Assembly: GCA_012518215.1 (NCBI GenBank)
Contig: JAAYSV010000006.1
Location: 62,001 to 126,000, forward strand
DNA length: 64,000 nt
Direction of reading: 5' to 3'
From: Bacillota bacterium
Lineage (GTDB): Bacteria; Bacillota; Dethiobacteria; DTU022; PWGO01
Shown here: positions 33,132 through 41,706 of the stretch, piece by piece
Numbering within the stretch: position 1 is the stretch's first letter
Layout of the letters: every line of letters begins with the position of its first letter
Program-made: the position numbers and the translations under genes
The notes under the pieces: generated by a model
Databases searched by the model: none
Told to the model about the DNA's origin: nothing
What the model saw: only the letters and a program-made list of their open reading frames with translations

Positions 33132-35954
33132 CTATATCTCGAAACGCAGGGTGGCGATCTGCCAGGGTTTCAGGTTGAGCTTGATCGCGCCCGGGGAGGC
33201 CTGCAGGGGCTCGCCGGATGGTTCTTCGAGCAGGTTGGCCCGGAATACTTCCCGGAAATGGAAACCCGGCCTGATCTCTGCCTCCTGTTCACGGTCCGAA
33301 CAGTTGAACAATCTGACGATGACGGCATCGCCATCATCCGCTTTTTTCATGCAGCTCAGTTGAATATCCTCAGGTTCCACGCCGAACATGGAATGTGAGG
33401 CGGGGAGGGAACCGGATTTTCTACCAGCGGCAAGGCTGCAGGGCGGTGCGTTGAAGAGGTTGGCCAGGAGTTTGACCCTTCCTTCCTGCCATGTCCCCTG
33501 ATAGGGCAGCAGAGCGTAACGGGCAGCCTGTTCACCGGGGCATTGACCTTCCGGGGTTTCCACGGCAGGGCCGGCATGTTCGGGGCGGTTGGCAAGGTCG
33601 CCCCGTGAAAGCCAACCCACGGAACGCAACAGGGTCAGGGCAATCTCGCCGCCTCCGGTTTCAGTCCCGGGCAGAACCTCGTATTCCGGAAGCCCCCTGT
33701 TGATCACGGCGATGCCGAAGTTTCCATCGTCGATGGCGACGAACTGTTTCTGTGGGGCCAGTCCGTCCGGTTTCTCTGCCCAGGCGCTGTAATCGCCGGC
33801 AGGCGGTTGAGCGGAGCGATGGATAACAGCAAAGTGCCCGTCGGCCCAACATTTTTGGGCAGGGAAGGGGACGGTGAAATGTACGCGCAGGCGGTGATCC
33901 CGGGCTCGGTTGTCGATGATGGTTTCAAAGTAAATCCCGGGGGTTCCTGCATAAAGGCTGACACTGGTGGTGATGCGGCAATTTACCTTCCGACGGGAAC
34001 GTTTCCTCCGATCCGGTTGGAGGGAGGTCGGCAGACGGTAGTTGCGGGTCATGCGTATCGTTGCCCGTACCGGACCGGTCTCTGTTACCTCGAATTTAAC
34101 TCCTCCGGTTAGAAGCGATGGACTTTTCACCAATCGATCTTCCTCGGGGGCGGTAAAGGTGTAGAGATCGCCCCGATCACCGCCATCAACGAGGCGATGA
34201 AGGCGGGGTATTTTTATTCCGGATTTCCTGTCAAGCAGATCGAAAGTACCGTCGGCATTGAATTTGATACGGTAGAAACTGTTCTCCAGACTACGACGGC
34301 CAACTTGCAAATCGCCCTGCTGCCTGTCTTCCCTGGCACCGCTTGCGGGGGAGTAACTGCGCCAGCCGCAGGGGGGAAGGTTCTTTGCCAGGAAAAGGCC
34401 GCGTTCGCCGCTCTGTCGGGCCACGGCCCGAATTCGTTTGATTCTTTTATCCGCAAGGATTTCAAGGGCCATTTTTTTCAGAGCGTCGACATCCATTTCA
34501 CCGATGGGGTCATTGCCCATGATCAGATCAACACGGAGGAGCCCATCCCGGTCCGGTTCGCCTATCCTGAAATCATTCAGGTAGAGGCCCTGTACCTCTC
34601 TCCCGTGGATCATTCCCAGGGCCATCCGTGCTTGCAACGGAGTTCCCGTAACACTGAAGTATTCTCCCCGGCCGCCGCTCAGTGGTTGCCAGGGCATGGC
34701 ATTTCCATCGTCATCGGTCAGAGCGGAAAAACTGTTTCCGCCTGTATCGGGGAGTTCCGCTTCCACCGGGTAATTGACAGGGACAGGATGTGGATTGAAA
34801 ACCAGCAGGCCCCATTTCCCCTCGAAATTCCGGGTGTCAACATGTCCGACGAGGCGATTCATACTTTCTTCATTGACGAGGGTGGCGATCTGCTCCCCCC
34901 GGTCAAAACGAATCTCTATTTCACGATGCACCTGGTCATTGCAGCAGCCGCAAATACTGTCATGGGGTTGGTTGAGCAGCAACTGGTGCCAGGCCTCCTT
35001 GAGGAAATTGGCCGGGTAGGGATCCTCCTGCAGCCAGGACCAGCAGGCGAAAGGTTCGGCGTATTTTTCCAGCAGTATTTCCAGTTCGTGATTTCGTTGT
35101 TTCTGATACATCCGGGAAGAGGCGCAGCTGACCAGAAGCGGAGCCCGTTCTCCGGAACGCAGTTCCCCGCATATGTGGGAGAAACGGGTGTTGCTTTTGC
35201 GCATGTGGTCTATGTAGAGTGGCAGGGTTGATATTTCAAGCTTGGTTCCGGAAAGTAACCCGGCCTCGGCGAGGGCTGCCGGCAGGCGGGGTTGAGGCAT
35301 GGCATGGTCGGAACCGTTCATCAGCAGTATGGCCTGCGTGGACAGGAAAGGCCGTTGGCTTTCCACCAGTGCGTTGACCGATCTGGCCAGTTCCTCCGCT
35401 TCCTCGGGTAACCCGGCAGCGTTGCCGTAGGTGTCCATAAGGTAGAAGGTGTCAACTGAACTTCCATCGGGTGCTTCCCATACAAATTGTGTGTCACGGC
35501 ATTCACTGCCCACCCCCCGCCAGAGCACAGCCGTGTCGATACCGGCGGCCTGAAAAATCTGGGGCAACTGGGCAATATGCCCGAACTGATCCGGAACATA
35601 GCCGACGAACATCCCCTGACCGAAGGAGGAGCATATATTCAGACCTTTTTGCAAGTTGCGGATGATGGATTCGCCGCTGACCAGAAATTCGTCGGGCAGC
35701 ACATACCAGGGGCCTATCAACAGGCGGCCGTCGCGGATCAATCTTTCTATCCTTTCACGCTCCCCGGGGTTGATTTCCAGATAGTCCTCGAGGATAACAG
35801 TCTGGCCGTCAAGGGTAAAATGTTTGAATCGGGGATCGTTTTCAAGGATATCCAGAACTGAATCCACCAGCTTCACCAGTTTGAAACGAAATTGCTGGAA
35901 GGTAAGGTACCATTCCCGATCCCAGTGTGAGTGGGGGATGATGAATCCACGCAT
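33132..35954 (-). CDS. GH38 alpha-mannosidase / mannosylglycerate hydrolase-like
   Basis: 940-residue glycoside hydrolase family 38 enzyme without a signal peptide, hence cytoplasmic. Zinc and catalytic residues are in place: His10 and Asp12 in HSHWDREW, nucleophile Asp122 in PDQFGHIAQLPQ, and His217 in NGSDHAMPQ. Glutamine after the nucleophile and the LPQI context are like bacterial MngB-type enzymes, which hydrolyse alpha-mannosyl glycosides such as 2-O-alpha-mannosyl-glycerate. ATG 35954 follows AAGGAGG. Together with the GPH symporter it forms a small sugar-use module; the actual sugar is unknown. Confidence 0.9.
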   Translation of the reverse strand: MRGFIIPHSHWDREWYLTFQQFRFKLVKLVDSVLDILENDPRFKHFTLDGQTVILEDYLEINPGERERIERLIRDGRLLIGPWYVLPDEFLVSGESIIRNLQKGLNICSSFGQGMFVGYVPDQFGHIAQLPQIFQAAGIDTAVLWRGVGSECRDTQFVWEAPDGSSVDTFYLMDTYGNAAGLPEEAEELARSVNALVESQRPFLSTQAILLMNGSDHAMPQPRLPAALAEAGLLSGTKLEISTLPLYIDHMRKSNTRFSHICGELRSGERAPLLVSCASSRMYQKQRNHELEILLEKYAEPFACWSWLQEDPYPANFLKEAWHQLLLNQPHDSICGCCNDQVHREIEIRFDRGEQIATLVNEESMNRLVGHVDTRNFEGKWGLLVFNPHPVPVNYPVEAELPDTGGNSFSALTDDDGNAMPWQPLSGGRGEYFSVTGTPLQARMALGMIHGREVQGLYLNDFRIGEPDRDGLLRVDLIMGNDPIGEMDVDALKKMALEILADKRIKRIRAVARQSGERGLFLAKNLPPCGWRSYSPASGAREDRQQGDLQVGRRSLENSFYRIKFNADGTFDLLDRKSGIKIPRLHRLVDGGDRGDLYTFTAPEEDRLVKSPSLLTGGVKFEVTETGPVRATIRMTRNYRLPTSLQPDRRKRSRRKVNCRITTSVSLYAGTPGIYFETIIDNRARDHRLRVHFTVPFPAQKCWADGHFAVIHRSAQPPAGDYSAWAEKPDGLAPQKQFVAIDDGNFGIAVINRGLPEYEVLPGTETGGGEIALTLLRSVGWLSRGDLANRPEHAGPAVETPEGQCPGEQAARYALLPYQGTWQEGRVKLLANLFNAPPCSLAAGRKSGSLPASHSMFGVEPEDIQLSCMKKADDGDAVIVRLFNCSDREQEAEIRPGFHFREVFRANLLEEPSGEPLQASPGAIKLNLKPWQIATLRFEI

Positions 35955-36291
35955 GATTTGCAGGCCTCCTTGTTGCTTGATTTTTATGGACGTTTCTACA
36001 AGTTTTCCTGATATCTTTATTCAATTTCCCCATCAAGTTTACCTTCTTCCTTGCGGAGATGCTGAAGGGCCAGGCATATGGTTCTCAACCGCGAGCTTTC
36101 ATCCCCGGATCTGCTTGTAGCACAAAATATTGCCGTTGGTGAAAAGGAAATATCTGTTTCATGGTGAACCTGATATAGAAAGTCGGTTTTGTAGATCTTT
36201 GAAACCGGATGGCCAGGGCCAATCAATCATTGATTCCGGATATTGATAGCTAGTAATTGTTTTCACCACATATTTATGGAGAGGTGTACCT
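35955..36291 (+). other. 337-base intergenic region between divergent genes
   Basis: Divergent spacer between the mannosidase gene and the crotonase gene. A short reverse-strand open frame inside it starts with TTG and has no ribosome binding site. No convincing promoter pair was found by eye. Confidence 0.4.
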
Positions 36292-37116
36292 ATGAATTTA
36301 TCCTATCGTTTTTACAGGGTCGAGAAAAAGGGGAAACTTGCCTGGGTTTTTCTGAACAGGCCGGAGAAAAAAAATGCCATGGGCCCCGATGCCTGGACGG
36401 AGATCATTCCCATCTTCGATGACATCGGTGCCGACGAGGAGATCAGGGTGGCCATCATCGCCGGCGAGGGCGATGATTTTTCTTCCGGTATCGATCTGGC
36501 CGGGATGGCAGCATTGGTCCCGAGTGTTGCGGAATGGGACAGGAGTGCCAGAGGCACTGCAGAACTTTTCAAGGCCATTTTCCCCCTGCAGGAGGCCATG
36601 AGCTGTGTTGAAAAATGTACGAAACCCGTGATCTGTGCATTTCATGGTTATTGTATAGGTGCCGCCCTGGACCTGGGCGCTGCTTGCGATATACGCCTTG
36701 CATCGGAAGATGCCCGGATCTCACTGCGGGAAGCTGCTGTTTCTATCATCGCCGATGTGGGAGTTCTCCAGAGGCTTCCCCATATCGTGGGACAGGGTGT
36801 TACCAGGGAGATGGCTTTTACAGCCGAGTTTATCGATGCGCAGCGGGCCAGGGAAGTAAATCTGGTCAATGAGGTCTACCCGGACAGGGAGTCCCTTCTT
36901 CGGGGAGCAGAGGATCTGGCCCTGAAGATTGCCGCCCAGGCGCCCCTGGCTGTACAGGGGGCCAAGGAGGTTCTGAATTACTGTCGTGGCAAAAGCATTG
37001 CCGATGGCCTCGAGTACGTCGCTGCCCGCAGCGCCATGATCCTGCCCTCGGATGACCTGAGGGAAGCTCTGGTTTCCTTTGTGGAAAAAAGGTCTCCGGA
37101 TTACAAAGGCAGTTGA
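36292..37116 (+). CDS. Crotonase-family protein, delta(3,5)-delta(2,4)-dienoyl-CoA isomerase-like
   Basis: 274-residue enoyl-CoA hydratase/isomerase superfamily enzyme. Oxyanion-hole regions are FSSGIDLAG and HGYCIGAALDLGAACDIR. The acidic residues used by eukaryotic dienoyl-CoA isomerase (ECH1) have counterparts: Asp in ACDIR, Glu in ISLREAAV, and Asp in IADVGVLQRLP, a stretch nearly identical to ECH1's ADVGTLQRLP. So isomerisation of a dienoyl-CoA is more likely than simple hydration. ATG 36292 follows GGAGAGG by about eight bases. The gene stands alone. A dienoyl-CoA reductase gene lies 5 kb downstream, compatible with unsaturated fatty acid or cyclic acid degradation. Confidence 0.83.
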   Translation: MNLSYRFYRVEKKGKLAWVFLNRPEKKNAMGPDAWTEIIPIFDDIGADEEIRVAIIAGEGDDFSSGIDLAGMAALVPSVAEWDRSARGTAELFKAIFPLQEAMSCVEKCTKPVICAFHGYCIGAALDLGAACDIRLASEDARISLREAAVSIIADVGVLQRLPHIVGQGVTREMAFTAEFIDAQRAREVNLVNEVYPDRESLLRGAEDLALKIAAQAPLAVQGAKEVLNYCRGKSIADGLEYVAARSAMILPSDDLREALVSFVEKRSPDYKGS

Positions 37117-37269
37117 TCGTTGTCCGGACCGGCGAAAACATGGATGAACATGCAGGTCGGAAACAAAAATGTATTTCCCCCGGAGTAGCCGTGACAGAAC
37201 AGCCGGGAGCAGGCCGAGAAAAAAGGGAGTAGCATCGGCGGGGGGTTTGTCGAATGCCCGGGCAGTGGT

Positions 37270-37298
37270 TTGCCATTGTCGGTGCATTTATGTATATT
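37270..37298 (+). promoter_or_regulatory. Sigma-A-type promoter
   Basis: TTGCCA (37270-37275) and TATATT (37293-37298) are 17 bases apart, about 110 bases upstream of the lipoprotein gene. Each hexamer has one mismatch to consensus. Confidence 0.6.
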
Positions 37299-37408
37299 AC
37301 TTAATAAAAAACTCGGGCAACAAAAAAGGAATTTCCCCTGTTTTGCAGAATAGCCATATTGATTCCAAATCTTATTATCTCAAGAGACTTTAGGAGGTCG
37401 GGGGACAG

Positions 37409-38137
37409 TTGAAAAGATATAAAATTGCCATGATGGTACTGGTTATCGTTATATCTGCAATATGTTTGGCCGGGTGTGTCGAGGGCCATATGAAGGTCCA
37501 ATTCAATATCGATGGAAGCTCCGATACCGAGTTTGAACTTCTGGCCAGTTCCACCCTCGGTTTGCTGGGGGGTGGGGATGAGGATATATTTGCTTCCTTG
37601 AGGAAGGACCTGATCCAGGATGGATTTGCTCTGGAAGATCTGGAGAAGAATAGCATGAGCGGATTCAAGGCCAGAAGGCATATGGACAGTATCGAGGAAT
37701 TCGAAAAGATGAGTCTTTTCCCCGGGTTGGAAAAACCGGAAGTTACCGTTACGGAGGGGCTGTTGTTCAATACTGTCCATTTCAAACACATTTTCAAACC
37801 AACGATAAAGGGTTTTGACGATGAAAAAGGTGCATCGGTGCTGCAGATGATGAATCCGGACTTCAAATTGATCATCGGTTTCCCCATCACGCCGTTGAGC
37901 CACAATGCACCGACCGTCTCTCCCGATGGAAAGACACTGGAATGGCCGCTCAGCTTTGAGGATGAAAATGATATCGAACTGCTTATCAATGTTCCCAACG
38001 TTCTCAGGATAGTGATCGCCGTTGCGGCGCTCATCATTGTCATCGTTCTCGCCATAGTATTGATCTTGAGATGGAGATCAAAACGCGGGAAAACGAAAAC
38101 AAAGGGAATTCCGGCTAAAGTAATCAAAAAACAGTAG
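37409..38137 (+). CDS. Membrane-anchored lipoprotein, DUF3153-like
   Basis: 242-residue protein with a lipoprotein signal peptide ending in the lipobox LAGC (about residue 23), an extracytoplasmic domain of about 165 residues, a C-terminal transmembrane helix (about 200-222) and a basic cytoplasmic tail (RWRSKRGKTKTK). The TTG start at 37409 follows AGGAGG by 11 bases. The layout resembles DUF3153 lipoproteins. Being anchored at both ends is unusual for a simple binding protein. No function can be assigned. Confidence 0.7.
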   Translation: MKRYKIAMMVLVIVISAICLAGCVEGHMKVQFNIDGSSDTEFELLASSTLGLLGGGDEDIFASLRKDLIQDGFALEDLEKNSMSGFKARRHMDSIEEFEKMSLFPGLEKPEVTVTEGLLFNTVHFKHIFKPTIKGFDDEKGASVLQMMNPDFKLIIGFPITPLSHNAPTVSPDGKTLEWPLSFEDENDIELLINVPNVLRIVIAVAALIIVIVLAIVLILRWRSKRGKTKTKGIPAKVIKKQ

Positions 38138-38159
38138 CAATAGAAACGTTTTTTTCTGG

Positions 38160-38212
38160 CTGGATAGATATCGTCAACTGGATTGACATCGGTGTCTATC
38201 CAGATTTGTTAT
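38160..38212 (+). promoter_or_regulatory. Inverted repeat overlapping a possible recD2 promoter
   Basis: CTGGATAGA (38160-38168) and TCTATCCAG (38195-38203) are a perfect 9-bp inverted repeat. A TTGACA at 38183-38188 lies within it, with a weak TGTTAT at 38207-38212 (18-base spacing). The repeat could be an operator or simply a hairpin before recD2. Confidence 0.4.
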
Positions 38213-38231
38213 CAGGAAGGATAATTCGCCA

Positions 38232-40415
38232 GTGGATACGATTTTCGGCTACCTTGAACGCATCGTTTTTTTTAACGAGGAAAATTATTTTACTGTTGCC
38301 AGGATCAAGGAGAAAGGGCAGCGTGAATTAACCACCATCATCGGCAATATGGCCGGTGTGTTCCCGGGTGCCTACCTGAAACTTGATGGGAAATGGATCA
38401 ACAGCAAAAAATACGGGGAACAATTCGAGGTTGAAGGCTACGAGATAGTCACCCCGGCCACGGCACGTGGTATAGAAAGGTACCTTGGATCGGGATTGAT
38501 CAAGGGGATTGGTCCGGTCATGGCCAGGCGGATTGTCAAAGTGTTCGGGGACGAAACGCTGGAAATAATCGAGAATAACCCCAAAAAGCTTCTCTCGGTG
38601 GAGGGCGTTGCCGAGAAAAGAGTGGAGATGATCGTAAGGGGCTGGGAAGAACACAAGGACATCAAGCATATCATGATCTTCCTGCAGGAATATGGGGTCA
38701 GCACGGCTTATTCCACCAAGATCTACAAGCAGTATGGACCCGAATCAATAAATATTTTGCAAGATAATCCTTACAGGATGGCTTCCGAGGTTCGCGGCAT
38801 AGGGTTCGTGACTGCCGATCAGATCGCACAGAAAATGGGTATCGATCGCAATTCTATTTCCAGGGCGGAGGAGGGTATTCTGTATGTACTGAACAGCTTC
38901 GTCGGTGAGGGGCATGTTTTCTGCCCTTATGACACACTGGTTGAAAAGTCGGTGGAGTTGCTGGGAATCGATCGGGAAATCGTGCTCAAGGCGATGGCTG
39001 TCTTGTTTGAAAATCAGAGAATCATGATGGAAGATATCAATTCCGCTTCCCTTGAAGATTTTGTTCCAAACCTGAAAGCTGTCTATCTTCCACCATTCTA
39101 TGTTGCCGAGAAAAATCTGGCACGTGAACTGAAGAAGATTTACCGTGAGCAGACTTTTTTTGGACAGCTGGACACGGACAGGATCCTCGCTGACTATGAA
39201 ACCAGAAATAATATCAAACTGGCTTCCAAACAGCGGGAGGCGGTTCGCCTTTCGGTGCGGAGCAAGGTGATGATCGTGACCGGCGGACCCGGTACCGGAA
39301 AGACAACCATCATCAAGTCCATTCTGAATATCTACAAAGAAATCGGACTGAGGGTGCTCCTGGCTGCCCCGACAGGGCGTGCCGCAAAGCGCATGCAGGA
39401 AGCCACCGGCTATGAAGCCAGGACCATACACCGTCTGCTTGAATTCAGCCCCAAGAAAGGTCGTTTCCAGAAAGATCGTGATAATCTTCTGGATGCCGAT
39501 GTGATCATCATTGACGAGGCATCGATGGTCGATCTCATGCTCATGTACAGCTTGGTAAAGGCCATTCCGTCGCATGCTATCTTTATTCTGGTCGGGGATA
39601 TCTATCAACTTCCGGCGGTGGGGGCAGGAAATGTTCTTGGCGATATGATCGATTCCGATGTATTTCCGGTCATCACCCTGACGGAGATTTTCAGGCAATC
39701 ACGCCAGAGCAAGATCGTGACAAACGCCCACCGTATCAACATGGGGGAGTTTCCCGATACAAGAAATCCGCCTCCGGGACAGACCTCCGATTTTTATTTT
39801 GTGGAGGAAGATGATCCTGAAGAAGCGCTGCGAAAGATTTGCAGCTTCTGCAAAAAACATCTGCCGGAACGTTTCGGTTTCGATCCCCTTGATGATATCC
39901 AGGTGCTCACACCGATGTACAAAGGGGTTATCGGCGTCGTGAATTTGAATGCCGAGCTGCAGAATCTGTTGAACGCCAACAAGCACGGGGTCAAAATTGG
40001 CAGCAAGTTTTTTCGCATCGGTGACAAGGTTATGCAGCTTGAAAACAATTATGACAAAGATGTTTTCAACGGAGACATAGGAAAGGTTGTATACCTGGAC
40101 CAGGAGGAGAAGGAACTGATCGTCAATTTTGATGGGAGACGGGTACACTACGATTTTTCGGAGGCCGATGAACTTTCACTTGCCTACGCTATTTCTGTCC
40201 ACAAGTCACAGGGAAGCGAGTATCCGGTGGTGGTCATGCCGGTGATGACCCAGCATTACATATTGTTGCAGAGGAATCTGATCTACACGGGAATTACCAG
40301 GGGTAAAAAAATGACCCTGTTGATTGGAACGAAACGTGCATTGGCCATCGCGGTCAAGAACAACAAGCCCCTGGAACGTTTTACCATGTTGAAGGAAAGA
40401 TTGTCCGGTCCGTGA
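38232..40415 (+). CDS. recD2: RecD2-type 5'-3' DNA helicase
   Basis: 727-residue superfamily 1B helicase of the RecD2/TraA group, acting in repair and replication stress without RecBC. Features in order: an N-terminal OB-like region (residues 1-80), tandem helix-hairpin-helix motifs (LIKGIGPVMARRIV, LLSVEGVAEKRVE), Walker A VTGGPGTGKTTIIK near residue 355, Walker B IIDEASMVD, and motif VI AYAISVHKSQGSEYPVV near the end. The start is GTG 38232 with GGAAGGA upstream. Length matches the family. Confidence 0.95.
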   Translation: MDTIFGYLERIVFFNEENYFTVARIKEKGQRELTTIIGNMAGVFPGAYLKLDGKWINSKKYGEQFEVEGYEIVTPATARGIERYLGSGLIKGIGPVMARRIVKVFGDETLEIIENNPKKLLSVEGVAEKRVEMIVRGWEEHKDIKHIMIFLQEYGVSTAYSTKIYKQYGPESINILQDNPYRMASEVRGIGFVTADQIAQKMGIDRNSISRAEEGILYVLNSFVGEGHVFCPYDTLVEKSVELLGIDREIVLKAMAVLFENQRIMMEDINSASLEDFVPNLKAVYLPPFYVAEKNLARELKKIYREQTFFGQLDTDRILADYETRNNIKLASKQREAVRLSVRSKVMIVTGGPGTGKTTIIKSILNIYKEIGLRVLLAAPTGRAAKRMQEATGYEARTIHRLLEFSPKKGRFQKDRDNLLDADVIIIDEASMVDLMLMYSLVKAIPSHAIFILVGDIYQLPAVGAGNVLGDMIDSDVFPVITLTEIFRQSRQSKIVTNAHRINMGEFPDTRNPPPGQTSDFYFVEEDDPEEALRKICSFCKKHLPERFGFDPLDDIQVLTPMYKGVIGVVNLNAELQNLLNANKHGVKIGSKFFRIGDKVMQLENNYDKDVFNGDIGKVVYLDQEEKELIVNFDGRRVHYDFSEADELSLAYAISVHKSQGSEYPVVVMPVMTQHYILLQRNLIYTGITRGKKMTLLIGTKRALAIAVKNNKPLERFTMLKERLSGP

Positions 40416-40431
40416 TACAAGGGGGTACAGT

Positions 40432-41655
40432 ATGTCTACAATCGTTCAAAAATATGGCGGCAGCTCGCTGGCCACGATAGACCATTTCAGGAAGGTGGCC
40501 CGAAAAATTGCCTCGACCCGCGATGCCGGAAACAAGGTGGCGGTGGTTCTGTCGGCGATGGCCGGGGAAACAGACCGATTGCTGGCCCTGTCGCACTCCT
40601 TTTCCCCGGGGGTTCCATCGGGGCGGGAACAGGATCTGATTGTTTCTACCGGGGAACAGATCAGCTCCGCCCTGATGGTCATGGCCCTGGAAGAGCGCGG
40701 TTGCCCCGCGCAGCCCTTCCTGGGGAGCCAGATTCCGTTGCGGACCAATGCGGCTTTTACCAGAGCTCATATTGTCGAGGTGGGGAAGGAGAACCTGTGT
40801 AAAGCTTTGAACGAGGGGAAAGTGGCCGTTGTCGCCGGGTTCCAGGGCGTAAATGAGCGGAATGAAATTACAACTCTGGGGCGGGGAGGGTCGGATACCA
40901 GCGCAGTGGCGATTGCCTGGGCAATTGGCGCGGATATCTGTGAAATATACACGGATGTTGACGGCGTGTATACTGCTGATCCCCGAATTTGTGTTCAAGC
41001 GCGCCATCTCGATTCGATAACTTACGAGGAGATGCTGGAATTGGCAGGGCTGGGCTCGAAAGTGTTGCAGGCCCGTTCGGTGGAGTTGGCCCAGAAATAC
41101 AAGGTGCCCCTGCTGGTAAAATCAACTTTTGGCGGTGAGCGTTGTACCTGGATAAAGGAGGAGGATGAACCCAGGATGGAAGATGTAATTATTTCAGGGA
41201 TTACCCTTGATCGCGATGAGGCCAAGATATCCGTACTGAAAGTTCCGGACGAACCGGGCACTGCTTACAGGATATTGTCGCCTCTTGCTGATGCGGGGAT
41301 CAGTATCGACATGATCATCCAGAATATCAGTGTGGATGGTTACACCGATCTTACTTTTACGGTGCCCGGAACCGAACTGGATCGCGCCGGGGAATTGTTG
41401 AAAGAAGTTGCTGTTCAGATCGGGGCACAGGATGTTCTGACCAACGATGCCATCGGCAAGGTTTCCATTGTCGGCATCGGCATGAAGAATCATCCCGGCG
41501 TTGCGGCAAAGATGTTCAAGGCACTTTCAGAAGAAAATATCAACATTCAGATGATCAGCACATCCGAAATCCGTATATCCTGCGTGATCGAAGCCAAATA
41601 TGGCGAACTTGCCGTACGAGTTTTGCATGATACATTCTATCCCGAACAAAAATAG
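40432..41655 (+). CDS. Aspartate kinase
   Basis: First enzyme of the aspartate pathway to lysine, threonine, methionine and the dipicolinate precursor. The 407-residue monofunctional enzyme starts IVQKYGGSSLA (usual KFGGSS motif), has TLGRGGSDTSAVAIAWA in the kinase domain, and carries two ACT domains in the last 150 residues (ISVLKVPDEPGTAYRILSP, then VSIVGIGMKNHPGVAAKMF), so feedback control by lysine or threonine is expected. It begins 16 bases after recD2. No other lysine-pathway gene is adjacent. In B. subtilis an aspartate kinase gene, dapG, sits with spoVFAB; here it does not. Confidence 0.96.
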   Translation: MSTIVQKYGGSSLATIDHFRKVARKIASTRDAGNKVAVVLSAMAGETDRLLALSHSFSPGVPSGREQDLIVSTGEQISSALMVMALEERGCPAQPFLGSQIPLRTNAAFTRAHIVEVGKENLCKALNEGKVAVVAGFQGVNERNEITTLGRGGSDTSAVAIAWAIGADICEIYTDVDGVYTADPRICVQARHLDSITYEEMLELAGLGSKVLQARSVELAQKYKVPLLVKSTFGGERCTWIKEEDEPRMEDVIISGITLDRDEAKISVLKVPDEPGTAYRILSPLADAGISIDMIIQNISVDGYTDLTFTVPGTELDRAGELLKEVAVQIGAQDVLTNDAIGKVSIVGIGMKNHPGVAAKMFKALSEENINIQMISTSEIRISCVIEAKYGELAVRVLHDTFYPEQK

Positions 41656-41706
41656 AAAAATTCAGAAGGACCGGGCATTCAATATATGATGAAAGGAGTG
41701 AGGCTG

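Noticed and set aside
34197-35231. Forward open frame of 344 codons
   Set aside because: Antisense to the GH38 gene, which has intact catalytic motifs; the forward product matches nothing.
36017-36226. 69-codon reverse frame upstream of the crotonase gene
   Set aside because: TTG start without a ribosome binding site and no known family; weak case in a divergent promoter region.
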